This document shows, piece after piece, positions 26,934-34,764 of a stretch of 64,000 bases of DNA. Position numbers and translations under genes: made by a program. A model generated the notes under the pieces. The model was not told the origin of the DNA. It did no database searches and was given only the letters and a program-made list of their open reading frames with translations. The stretch is from Spirosoma fluviale. GTDB taxonomy: Bacteria; Bacteroidota; Bacteroidia; Cytophagales; Spirosomataceae. The stretch covers positions 2,418,001 to 2,482,000 of the forward strand of contig NZ_OCNH01000001.1 of the NCBI RefSeq assembly GCF_900230225.1, given 5' to 3'. The number at the start of each line of letters is the position of its first letter. Position 1 is the stretch's first letter.

Positions 26934-27497
26934 TTATTCTTCGTCTTCGGCGCTGGAAAACGAATAAAGGGTGGTATCTAATGAAAGGGTGTTTGCCTGA
27001 AAATGGGCGATAAAGTCTTCGATCACCTCGTCCGTTATTTCTTCAACGTTCAGGCATACGTCGAGCGCAATGCCATAATCGGAATCCATGTCGACTTCAA
27101 CGTGTTCCTGCACCTTAACCGTCTCTGTTTCTTCGATTTCTTCGATAATCTCGGTCAGAGCCGTTTCGGCCTCTTCTTCCAGTTCGGGCGTAATTTTATA
27201 ATTGGGTTTACGCTCTTCGGGCGGCACGTAGGTTGGGAAGGTTTTCTGTACTTCCTCAACGGCCATTTCATAGACCAAGCTGCTATGGTGAAGCCGTAGC
27301 GTGTAGACCAGTGTATCGAAAATAACCTCCTGGCCCTGGTATTTTCCGGGAAACTGAATGTGGCGGCATTCGCCTTCTTCCAGTACGTCCAGATCGTCAT
27401 CTTCTACATAGATAAACGACTTGCCTTCCTGGAGGCACTCTTCTTTGAGCGCGCTGATTTCCTCAGGGTCGAACCCTTCATTCTTATAATTTGCCAT
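26934..27497 (-). CDS. Conserved-looking acidic protein, unknown function
   Basis: I do not recognise a family. The 187-residue protein is strongly acidic, with long Glu/Asp runs (EEEAETALTEIIEEIEETE) and no signal peptide or membrane helix, so it is probably cytosolic. The middle has a beta-strand-like stretch (LVYTLRLHHSSLVYEMAV). An exact -7 promoter box (TAGCTTTG, minus strand) lies only 5 nt before the ATG, implying a very short or absent leader. It is followed by the long hairpin at 26851-26926. Confidence 0.75.
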   Translation of the reverse strand: MANYKNEGFDPEEISALKEECLQEGKSFIYVEDDDLDVLEEGECRHIQFPGKYQGQEVIFDTLVYTLRLHHSSLVYEMAVEEVQKTFPTYVPPEERKPNYKITPELEEEAETALTEIIEEIEETETVKVQEHVEVDMDSDYGIALDVCLNVEEITDEVIEDFIAHFQANTLSLDTTLYSFSSAEDEE

Positions 27498-27501
27498 GGG
27501 A

Positions 27502-27509
27502 CAAAGCTA
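27502..27509 (-). promoter_or_regulatory. -7 promoter box close to the start of the acidic-protein gene
   Basis: TAGCTTTG on the minus strand, ending 5 nt before the ATG at 27497. With usual spacing, transcription would start at or next to the ATG, giving a leaderless mRNA. Confidence 0.5.
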
Positions 27510-27583
27510 CTATTTCTAAATCAGAAACCATATCAGCATACCGTTGATCAGCGACTATCCGAGCACACGGACAGCCTGAGGTA

Positions 27584-28630
27584 TTACCGGAAGGGATCGG
27601 CGTACTTAGGGTCCTGGGTGATGGCGGTATCGGTCAGCGTGTTCAGGAAGGCGATCATGGCCGCCACATCCTGGGGAGGGACGCCATGCGCAGGGACGGG
27701 CTGTGGGCCGGTGAACATGGCATTTAAGTCGGTTATTGTTCCTGCGTGAAATAGAAACTTTCGGGTAGCGATGTTCCGCAATGACCCGCTTTTAAAGCGA
27801 TTTTGTCCATTGATGCCCGATTCCAGTGGAAAAGCAAAGCCTCCGGCGGGTGTCGACGTAATAAACATGGGGGGCGTGTGGCAGCCCGCGCAGGAAATAC
27901 CCCCTCCTCCCGGACCCGCATTGGGCGCGGTCAGGAAAATCTGCTCTCCACGCGCTTCAGCGGCCGTGAAAGTTTCCAAACCCTGTTTTACCTTGTCGTA
28001 TTTCGATTGATAGGAAACAATGGACCGCTCAAACTGCGCCAGTGCTTTGGCAATCCGTACCGAGTCAATTACCGGGCTACCAAACGCCTTTTGAAATAAA
28101 TCCGGATAGTAGGTGAGTGACTTGACCCGGCTTTCGAGCTCGGTCAGCGTCAGGCCCATTTCCAGCGAATTCTGAATGGGCTGAAGGGCTTGCTTCTCAA
28201 CGGTAGGCACGCGTTCATCCCAGAACATTCGCCCCGATTTGTAAAAACGTAAATTCAGCAGTGACATTGAGTTACGCGTTGTTCGGGCGTTGGCAAACCC
28301 TTTACTCAAGGCAACGTCATCATCAAAAGCACTGGCTTGCTTGTGACAGCTACCGCAGCTAACTGTCCGATTCAGCGACAGGTTTTTATCATAAAAAAGC
28401 ACCCGTCCCAAAGTAGCGCCATCATTCGTTATGGGGTTATTGGCCGGACTGTTGTCCGTAGCCACCAGCGCCTGTTGAATGTGCGCTGGCAGTTCAACCA
28501 GGTAATTGTACGAGGCCAGTTCGGGCCGGGCAGAACCAGCGGCCACGGCTGCCTCTACAGACTCACTTGGTTGAGTACAACCTTGCAGGGTCAGTACGGA
28601 TATGGCGAGAATGAATAGTAGCTTTTTCAT
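27584..28630 (-). CDS. Di-haem cytochrome c peroxidase (lipoprotein)
   Basis: Periplasmic enzyme of the MauG/CcpA type that reduces hydrogen peroxide with electrons from c-type cytochromes. Haem 1 is bound by CGSCH (Cys92, Cys95, His96) and haem 2 by CAGCH (Cys247, Cys250, His251). The N-terminus LLFILAISVLTLQGC has a lipobox with Cys18, so it is membrane-tethered. Start at 28630 is chosen because it opens the lipoprotein signal; the longer frame from 28660 adds a non-signal leader. Divergent from the outer-membrane protein gene at 28853. Confidence 0.92.
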   Translation of the reverse strand: MKKLLFILAISVLTLQGCTQPSESVEAAVAAGSARPELASYNYLVELPAHIQQALVATDNSPANNPITNDGATLGRVLFYDKNLSLNRTVSCGSCHKQASAFDDDVALSKGFANARTTRNSMSLLNLRFYKSGRMFWDERVPTVEKQALQPIQNSLEMGLTLTELESRVKSLTYYPDLFQKAFGSPVIDSVRIAKALAQFERSIVSYQSKYDKVKQGLETFTAAEARGEQIFLTAPNAGPGGGGISCAGCHTPPMFITSTPAGGFAFPLESGINGQNRFKSGSLRNIATRKFLFHAGTITDLNAMFTGPQPVPAHGVPPQDVAAMIAFLNTLTDTAITQDPKYADPFR

Positions 28631-28814
28631 ATAAGATGGGTTTATATCCTTAAACGACATTCGTTTGAAAACCCTACGGCTAACTATCCTTTATTCAGCA
28701 ATTTATTTAGTTAATCATTCAACCGAGTCTATTTGTAGGTGTAGTCTGCTGCCCTATACAAATGAATTTCAGGGTGCAGCAACATCGGCCGTATCATCTG
28801 CGTATCTGTCCGTA

Positions 28815-28822
28815 TAACTTTG
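28815..28822 (+). promoter_or_regulatory. -7 promoter box for the outer-membrane protein gene
   Basis: TAACTTTG is a full match to TAnnTTTG, 30 nt before the ATG at 28853. It lies in the divergent gap to the peroxidase gene. Confidence 0.5.
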
Positions 28823-28852
28823 TCTAGTTTTCCGTCAAACCATTCACTACCA

Positions 28853-29758
28853 ATGAAACACATCTCGCTTCTTTCTTTTCTGGTCGCCTTATCGGTGTCG
28901 GCGCAGGCTCAGGAGGTTGTGATCGATACAAATTACTACGCCCCACCGCCCGTTGTGCGTCGGCGGGTACTGATGGCAGACGCCGACCAGAACACATCGA
29001 ATGCCGGTCGGCGGGCTGATAAACGGCGCGAATTACTCAAACAGCTCGATGAGGTCCAAACCTGGTATGTCGGGGCCGAGGGTGGCTGGCGCACTGATGG
29101 TAGTATCCTCAGCAACTCCCTCGACCAGTTAGTGACCACGCCTACGCAGACGAAAGTGAACTGGGGCGTTTACCTTGGGTACACCTACCGAAACGCGTGG
29201 ACTTTGGAAACCGGCTACATGCAGTCGCCAACACACCTGAATATCCGGATTGCAAACGGCTCGAACCCACTGGTTTTCAACTATCAAAATACCGGATTTG
29301 GCATTCCGTTCCGGATAAAACGGCGTATCGGCCTAGGGTCCCGGGCAGCTAATGGCACTGGTTTCTGGCTTACCGGAGGAGCCTGGCTTGTTCCCAACGG
29401 CAGCGGCCAGATGGGCGAGTTCAGCCTGATCGGGTACACGTACCGGGGACGCAACCGATCGGATACGATCCGACTGACCAACACCACAACCGTGTCGAAG
29501 AGTATTACAGGGCTTGCAGAATTGGGGGTTGAGTATGCAGCCCGGTTATCTCCGCAACTCGAACTTGGGTTCTATATGCGTAAGTACTGGGGATTGGGCA
29601 ATGCGCTCCGCTCCGACCTGGCGTATACCGTCAATAAAACGTCCTTACAGACTGCAACAGTCGTTGCCAATGGCACTGGCTGGGGCTTTGGTGCTTCGTT
29701 ACGGTATATTTATGGGCGACAGTATGAAATGAAGAAATCAGCAAAATCGATCAACTGA
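28853..29758 (+). CDS. Predicted outer-membrane beta-barrel protein
   Basis: No named family recognised. The start at 28853 gives a signal peptide (MKHISLLSFLVALSVSAQAQ); the earlier Met at 28820 does not. From residue about 70 the sequence alternates aromatic and polar residues in amphipathic strands (TWYVGAEGGWRTDG, KVNWGVYLGYTYRNAWTLET, GLAELGVEYAARLSPQLELG, GWGFGASLRYIYG), consistent with an eight- to ten-stranded barrel. The N-terminal 50 residues are basic and probably disordered. Convergent with the M28 peptidase gene. Confidence 0.75.
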   Translation: MKHISLLSFLVALSVSAQAQEVVIDTNYYAPPPVVRRRVLMADADQNTSNAGRRADKRRELLKQLDEVQTWYVGAEGGWRTDGSILSNSLDQLVTTPTQTKVNWGVYLGYTYRNAWTLETGYMQSPTHLNIRIANGSNPLVFNYQNTGFGIPFRIKRRIGLGSRAANGTGFWLTGGAWLVPNGSGQMGEFSLIGYTYRGRNRSDTIRLTNTTTVSKSITGLAELGVEYAARLSPQLELGFYMRKYWGLGNALRSDLAYTVNKTSLQTATVVANGTGWGFGASLRYIYGRQYEMKKSAKSIN

Positions 29759-29771
29759 TTTTGCTGATTTC
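29734..29771. terminator. Bidirectional hairpin between convergent genes
   Basis: Perfect 15-bp arms (GAAATCAGCAAAATC and complement) with an 8-nt loop, overlapping the last codons and stop of the beta-barrel gene. It lies between that gene and the convergent M28 gene, whose stop is at 29785, so it can serve both directions. Confidence 0.65.
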
Positions 29772-29784
29772 AATAACCAACCGT

Positions 29785-30966
29785 TCAGTTTTGGCCATCC
29801 TGCGCCCATTCCCGGACAACGGCTTCGGCCAGCTCGATAGCGGTGTAAACAGGGGTCAAGTCCACATTGATCAGTGTATCGCTCGGTTGGTGAATACGGG
29901 GCATTTGGCCGCTTTCATCCAAGGCGCAGAGTGCCAGCACGGGAATTTTGTTTCGGACAAACCAGACACTATCGAAGTCGGCGGTATGCCACTCCCCTAC
30001 CTGCGCCCGATCCCGGAAAGCTTCGGTTTTAAGTAGCTGACGGGCTATTCGGGTGGGCGCATTATCATACCGGATCAGTTCGGCGGTGCCGGTTTGTTCT
30101 ACAACGGTGAGCTTACCCGCACCGAGGGTATCGAAGTTTATGGCGATTGTCTGCGACCGGTTCCACTTTTTCCGGTGTGCTTCCACATACTGATAAGCGC
30201 CGATCATACCTACTTCTTCGGCACTGGTCAAGACGACCTCAATACTCATATCGGGCAAATTAGCCTGTCGGAGTTGATCGGCGGTAGCGAGAGCGGCAGC
30301 AACGCCCGTTGCGTTATCGCTGGCCCCGTTCGAATAGCCTTTGAGCCAATAGCCCAGGGTGCTCATTATCGCCTGAACGACAAAGTAGGCCATCAGAGCA
30401 TACCGCAGGTACGAAATATAAGACCGCCCAATTCCCGCAACTTCCAGCAACGAAGTAACTCCGGCCAGCAGCATGAGCCATAACGATACAATAAGTGATA
30501 ATCGGAAGCCAGCCTGTTTTTTGGGGCTATAGAGCCTGGATATCGGCGCGGTATCGTAATGCGCCATTAGAATAATCTTCCGGGCTGTTGCCCCCGCAGC
30601 GGGCCAGCGACCGATTACGTTATAGGCCGTATGCTGCACCGGGAACCGGGTGATGAACGAATACCGCCAGTTGAAGTAGAGCCAGCCCAGCCAGATAAAA
30701 TACCAGACTAACCCGATAGCTACCCCCGTTACCGGAATCAACGCCAGCCCGGTCAACAAGCCCCCAGTAAGCCAATAAACAATGGTAGCATACGTTTTGG
30801 GGGTATCAAATGGCTCTTTTCGAACCACAGCACCCATATCGGAAAGGTAGCCCTGCAATAACTCAGCGGCTTTGCCTTCATTAGCGGTGGCGGCTCCCCG
30901 GTGGGGAAAAGCCGTAAGTTCTTCTAGTATTGTCTGAACCGACGGACGGCCCTGCGGAATTTCCAT
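29785..30966 (-). CDS. Membrane-anchored M28-family zinc peptidase
   Basis: Probable aminopeptidase of family M28. Zinc ligands: LMAHYDTAPISRL (His, Asp), YSNGASDNATGVAAALA (Asp), TSAEEVGMIGAYQYVEAH (Glu), DFDSVWF (Asp) and RIHQPSDTLINV (His). A hydrophobic block at residues 60-90 and another at 155-195 insert around the N-terminal part, so the enzyme is membrane-bound. Start MEIPQGRPS at 30966 is preferred to the longer frame from 30999. It lies downstream of glutamine synthetase III, separated by a hairpin. Confidence 0.85.
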   Translation of the reverse strand: MEIPQGRPSVQTILEELTAFPHRGAATANEGKAAELLQGYLSDMGAVVRKEPFDTPKTYATIVYWLTGGLLTGLALIPVTGVAIGLVWYFIWLGWLYFNWRYSFITRFPVQHTAYNVIGRWPAAGATARKIILMAHYDTAPISRLYSPKKQAGFRLSLIVSLWLMLLAGVTSLLEVAGIGRSYISYLRYALMAYFVVQAIMSTLGYWLKGYSNGASDNATGVAAALATADQLRQANLPDMSIEVVLTSAEEVGMIGAYQYVEAHRKKWNRSQTIAINFDTLGAGKLTVVEQTGTAELIRYDNAPTRIARQLLKTEAFRDRAQVGEWHTADFDSVWFVRNKIPVLALCALDESGQMPRIHQPSDTLINVDLTPVYTAIELAEAVVREWAQDGQN

Positions 30967-31008
30967 TAAGTAATTGATTTTACGGGAAAGGTGATTCAAC
31001 CTTTTATA

Positions 31009-31058
31009 AACACGGGGTTACGAGCTATGCCTGAAGATATAGCCCATAACCCCGTGTT
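31009..31058. terminator. Hairpin between glutamine synthetase III and the M28 gene
   Basis: Perfect 12-bp arms AACACGGGGTTA (31009-31020) and complement (31047-31058), with a smaller stem inside. It follows the stop of the type III glutamine synthetase at 31077. A T-run does not follow directly on the minus strand, so terminator strength is uncertain. Confidence 0.55.
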
Positions 31059-31076
31059 CTCTTAAAAAGTCCTGAT

Positions 31077-33266
31077 TTACTTCACAAAGAGCAATTCCCG
31101 GTACTTCACCAATGGCCAGTCTTCATCATCGACCACTTCTTCGAGTTTGTCCACTTCATAGCGGATCGGATCGAAGTGGTTCTTTACTTCAGTAGCGTAT
31201 AGTTTGGCGCGTTCGCGGGTATCGGTCACATTGTTGGCTTTCTTGCGCGACTCGATCATGGCTTCTACCCCTTTTTTGATGACAATGACGCGGGTCGAAA
31301 TTTCGCGCAGGATATCCTTGATCGGTTCGGCTTCGGCCGTCATGCCCAACTCCACCAGATTGCGGGCCGTTTCGGCCAGCTTGTTCTGGTATTTCAGAGC
31401 GGTCGATACCACGTGATTCATGGCCAGATCGCCCATCACGCGCGACTCGATCTGCACATTTTTGATGTACTTCTCCAGTTCAATTTCGTAGCGTGACTCC
31501 ACTTCGGCATGGTTCATGACGCCCGTCCGTTCGAACAGAGCCAATGATTCGGGCTGTACAAACACGCCCAACGCTTCCGGCGACGACTTGATGTTCGACA
31601 GTCCCCGGTTGGCGGCTTCTTCCACCCACTCATCAGAATATCCGTTTCCTTCGAAGAGAATTCTTTTTGAGTTGGCGTAGTAGTCTTTCAGGATGTCGAC
31701 AATCGCGAGTTCTTTCTTTTCGCCCCGTGCCAGACGGGCATCGAGATCAAATTTGAATTTATGTAGCTGATCGGCCACAATCGCATTCAAAACCGTCATG
31801 GTCGACGCCGAGTTCGCCGAACTCCCTACGGCCCGGAACTCAAATTTATTACCAGTAAAGGCAAATGGCGATGTTCGGTTACGGTCGGTATTGTCGCGCA
31901 TCAGGCTTGGGATCCGGTTCAGGCCCAGTTTGTAATACACATTATCGCCCTTGTTGACCGTTACTTCCGACTTCGTTTCCAGATCATTCAGGGTCTGGGT
32001 CAGTGCTTCGCCCAGGAATACGGACACGATGGCGGGCGGTGCTTCATTTGCCCCAAGGCGGTGCTCATTCCCGGCCGAGGCAATACTGGCCCGCAGTAAA
32101 TCGGCATTGTCGTGAACAGCCTTGACAACATTGACCAGGAACGTCAAAAACCGCAGACTTTCTTTTGGCTTGGTGCTGGGAGCCAGCAGATTCACGCCCG
32201 TATTGGTTCCCATCGACCAGTTGTTGTGCTTACCGGAGCCGTTGACACCGGCGAATGGTTTTTCGTGAAAAAGCACTTTCAGGTTATGCTTCTCGGAAAT
32301 TTTTTCCATCAAATCCATCAGCAGCGCGTTGTGGTCGACGGCCAGGTTGACCTCCTCAAACGTTGGTGCTACTTCAAACTGACCCGGAGCCACTTCGTTA
32401 TGCCGGGTTCGGACGGGCATACCGAGTTTCATGGATTCGAACTCAAAGTCGACCATAAACGCATTGACACGTGGAGGAATCGACCCAAAGTAATGGTCTT
32501 CCAGTTGTTGCCCACGGGCGGGTGCGTGCCCGAATACGGTACGACCCGCCAACACTAAATCAGGCCGGGCATAGAACAACGCCCGGTCAACGACGAAATA
32601 CTCCTGCTCAGGTCCGAGTGTTGGAGTTACTTTGGTAATGTTCCGGTCGAAATACTGACAAACGGCCGTGGCGGCTTTGTCCAGCGCATTCAGGGCTTTG
32701 AGCAGTGGCGTTTTGTAATCCAGTGCTTCGCCGGTATAGGAGATAAAGACGGAGGGAATGCACAGGGTTTTGCCCCCGGCCCCATTGTCCATCAAAAAAG
32801 CGGGCGACGACGGGTCCCAGCCGGTATACCCGCGCGCTTCGAAGGTATTACGAAGACCGCCGTTCGGGAACGACGACGCATCGGGCTCCTGCTGCACGAG
32901 GGCACTTCCTTTAAATTTCTCAACAGCTTTCCCCTCTACTGTGATATCAAAGAAGGCATCGTGTTTTTCGGCAGTTTCGCCGGTCAACGGCTGAAACCAG
33001 TGGGTATAGTGTGTAGCGCCTTTCGACGTGGCCCAAGATTTCATGGCGCCCGCCACTTCATCGGCGATGTTCCGGTCGATCTGACCATTGGTATTAATCG
33101 CTTCCGTAACTTTCAGATACGCTTCGGGCGACAGCAAGGCCCGCATCACTTCACTGTTGAAGGTGTAACTACCAAAAAAATCGCCGACGCGCTCAGTTGG
33201 TGCGGCTACCGGTACGGCGTGGCGAGTTTGAGCAACCTCAAGGGCTTTGAAACGAAAATTAGACAT
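31077..33266 (-). CDS. glnN: Glutamine synthetase type III
   Basis: Makes glutamine from glutamate, ammonia and ATP. At 729 residues it has the length of the GSIII family, which is common in Bacteroidota. Visible motifs: LGPEQEYFVVDRALF with the active-site glutamates, FHEKPFAGVNGSGKHNNWSM (ATP and glutamate site), GANEAPPAIVSVFLG, and RTSPFAFTGNKFEFRAVGSS near the C-terminal half. A TATGTTTG promoter box is 37 nt upstream at 33303-33310 on the minus strand. Upstream of the promoter lies a decayed copy of the type II enzyme gene end. Confidence 0.96.
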   Translation of the reverse strand: MSNFRFKALEVAQTRHAVPVAAPTERVGDFFGSYTFNSEVMRALLSPEAYLKVTEAINTNGQIDRNIADEVAGAMKSWATSKGATHYTHWFQPLTGETAEKHDAFFDITVEGKAVEKFKGSALVQQEPDASSFPNGGLRNTFEARGYTGWDPSSPAFLMDNGAGGKTLCIPSVFISYTGEALDYKTPLLKALNALDKAATAVCQYFDRNITKVTPTLGPEQEYFVVDRALFYARPDLVLAGRTVFGHAPARGQQLEDHYFGSIPPRVNAFMVDFEFESMKLGMPVRTRHNEVAPGQFEVAPTFEEVNLAVDHNALLMDLMEKISEKHNLKVLFHEKPFAGVNGSGKHNNWSMGTNTGVNLLAPSTKPKESLRFLTFLVNVVKAVHDNADLLRASIASAGNEHRLGANEAPPAIVSVFLGEALTQTLNDLETKSEVTVNKGDNVYYKLGLNRIPSLMRDNTDRNRTSPFAFTGNKFEFRAVGSSANSASTMTVLNAIVADQLHKFKFDLDARLARGEKKELAIVDILKDYYANSKRILFEGNGYSDEWVEEAANRGLSNIKSSPEALGVFVQPESLALFERTGVMNHAEVESRYEIELEKYIKNVQIESRVMGDLAMNHVVSTALKYQNKLAETARNLVELGMTAEAEPIKDILREISTRVIVIKKGVEAMIESRKKANNVTDTRERAKLYATEVKNHFDPIRYEVDKLEEVVDDEDWPLVKYRELLFVK

Positions 33267-33302
33267 TGAAAAGGCGTTTCGATTTAGGTTTTAAAATTTA
33301 AC

Positions 33303-33310
33303 CAAACATA
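33303..33310 (-). promoter_or_regulatory. -7 promoter box for glnN
   Basis: TATGTTTG on the minus strand, a full match to TAnnTTTG, 37 nt before the ATG. It lies between the relic terminator at 33349-33374 and the gene. Confidence 0.55.
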
Positions 33311-33340
33311 CACGCCTTATGAACAGATTACAATGGGAGG

Positions 33341-33440
33341 AACAAAAAAGCCCGGCCATACTGGTAGCCGGGCTGATATATATAGGTTCTGATAAAGCTG
33401 TTTCCAGCACTTCAATCTAACGGTATTGATCATCATAGCC
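33341..33440 (-). pseudogene. Decayed 3' end and terminator of a type II glutamine synthetase gene
   Basis: Aligns in the same orientation with 34710-34813, the 3' end of the intact type II gene plus its terminator. The stem AGCCCGGC...GCCGGGCT with its A-run is shared, as are CTGTTTCCAG and TAACGGT.TTGAT.ATCA from the coding part. The gap in the coding part is three bases, one codon, as expected for a decayed coding copy. The reading frame no longer ends in the stop codon. The similarity fades near 33440. It is either a remnant of a tandem glutamine synthetase or a duplication made when the ATPase gene arrived. Confidence 0.65.
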
Positions 33441-33497
33441 TATAAATGCTGAAAGTAATAATTAAGCTGATCTCAATAAATATACTGATAACAAGAA

Positions 33498-33549
33498 ATA
33501 GCTGGTATATTAGCTGTATTAGCGCTAATACAGCTAATATACCAGCTAT
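33498..33549. repeat. Perfect 52-bp palindrome upstream of the ATPase gene
   Basis: Spacerless perfect palindrome with 26-bp arms centred between 33523 and 33524 (core TTAGCGCTAA). It ends 18 bp before the ATG of the ATPase. Each arm holds related words (TAGCTGGTATAT, TAGCTGTATTAG), so it may carry several half-sites for a dimeric regulator, or form a hairpin in the leader. Confidence 0.85.
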
Positions 33550-33567
33550 ATTAACCTTAAGAGCAAT

Positions 33568-34698
33568 ATGATTCCTCGTCTATTAGCAGATAGCCTTCGT
33601 CAACGCATTATTGACTCTAATAAAATTGTAATTTTGTATGGCCCTCGTCAGGTTGGCAAGACTACATTAATCCGAGAGTTGATTAACGAATTGCCTTACA
33701 AATCATTACAGGTTAGTGCTGACGAACTGCTGTATCAAACCGTTTTATCAGCGCGGGATTTAACCCGGATGAAGCTTCTGGTAGAAGGCTACGAACTACT
33801 TTTTATAGATGAGGCCCAACGTATTCCGGATATTGGTATAAACCTCAAGATTTTACACGATGGGCTCCCTAAGCTGAAGATTGTAGCAACAGGCTCCTCT
33901 TCTTTTGAATTGGCAAACCGAACCAAAGAAGCGTTAACAGGACGGACTTGGACGTACGAACTTTTCCCGATTTCGCTGGGCGAACTGCACCTTCAGCAAA
34001 ATGCATTCTCGTTAACGCAGCGCCTTGACGAACTACTTCGTTTTGGGTCTTATCCCGATACGCTTCAATTGCCCAACGCAACAGACAAGGTACGATACCT
34101 ACGCGAGCTATCGTCTGCCTATTTATACAAAGACATTCTGGAAATGGCCGCTATACGTCATGCGGATAAGCTTCGAAAACTTTTGCAACTCTTGTCCTTT
34201 CAGGTTGGCTCCGAAGTATCATTGAGCGAACTGGGAACCACGCTTGGTATGAGTAAAGACACAGTAAACACCTACATCGACCTCTTGGAAAAGGCATTTG
34301 TTGTGTTCCGTTTGTCTGGTTTTAGCCGCAATCTTAGAAAAGAAGTCAGCAAAATGGACAAGATTTATTTCTATGACCTCGGCATCCGCAATGTGCTCAT
34401 TGACAACTTCCAACCGCTCGATCTTCGAACAGATGTTGGAGCCTTATGGGAAAACTTTCTGGTAATTGAGCGTCGTAAGCGAAACGCGTACCAAGGGAAT
34501 TTTGTCAATACTTATTTCTGGCGAACCTACACGGGGGCCGAACTCGATTATATTGAGGAAAGTAATGGACAATTAGCTGGTGTTGAGTTTAAATTTTCGC
34601 GTAAACCATCCAAAGCACCAGCCTCCTGGACGGAGCATTACCCCGGCTCTACATTTCAGGTTATCAACCAGGATAACTACCTCTCTTTTCTATTGTGA
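33568..34698 (+). CDS. AAA-type ATPase with C-terminal DUF4143 domain
   Basis: Predicted P-loop ATPase of unknown role. Walker A is YGPRQVGKTTL (residues 24-34) and Walker B ELLFIDEAQRIPD (about 76-88), followed by the sensor-like IVATGSSSFELANR. From residue about 200 comes a winged-helix-like part (SLSELGTTLGMSKDTVNTYI) and then the DUF4143 region with DKIYFYDLGIRNVLI and WRTYTGAELDYIEE, which includes a nuclease-like acidic/lysine pattern (AGVEFKFSR). The gene is visibly more A+T-rich than its neighbours and reads against them, between direct repeats of a glutamine synthetase gene end. This suggests acquisition. Length (376) fits the family. Confidence 0.9.
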   Translation: MIPRLLADSLRQRIIDSNKIVILYGPRQVGKTTLIRELINELPYKSLQVSADELLYQTVLSARDLTRMKLLVEGYELLFIDEAQRIPDIGINLKILHDGLPKLKIVATGSSSFELANRTKEALTGRTWTYELFPISLGELHLQQNAFSLTQRLDELLRFGSYPDTLQLPNATDKVRYLRELSSAYLYKDILEMAAIRHADKLRKLLQLLSFQVGSEVSLSELGTTLGMSKDTVNTYIDLLEKAFVVFRLSGFSRNLRKEVSKMDKIYFYDLGIRNVLIDNFQPLDLRTDVGALWENFLVIERRKRNAYQGNFVNTYFWRTYTGAELDYIEESNGQLAGVEFKFSRKPSKAPASWTEHYPGSTFQVINQDNYLSFLL

Positions 34699-34712
34699 AC
34701 GAATTCATTAAC

Positions 34713-34743
34713 AAAAAAGCCCGGCCACTTTCGTAGCCGGGCT
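34713..34743 (-). terminator. Terminator of the type II glutamine synthetase gene
   Basis: Stem AGCCCGGC/GCCGGGCT (34718-34725, 34736-34743) followed on the minus strand by six T. It sits 22 bp past the stop at 34765 and also between this gene and the convergent ATPase gene. A near copy is at 33349-33374. Confidence 0.85.
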
Positions 34744-34764
34744 TAGAATATGTAATTGATCTGA

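Noticed and set aside
33568-34698. ATPase as part of a defence or toxin-antitoxin system
   Set aside because: It stands alone, no partner gene is next to it, and DUF4143 ATPases have no agreed role, so I did not assign one.
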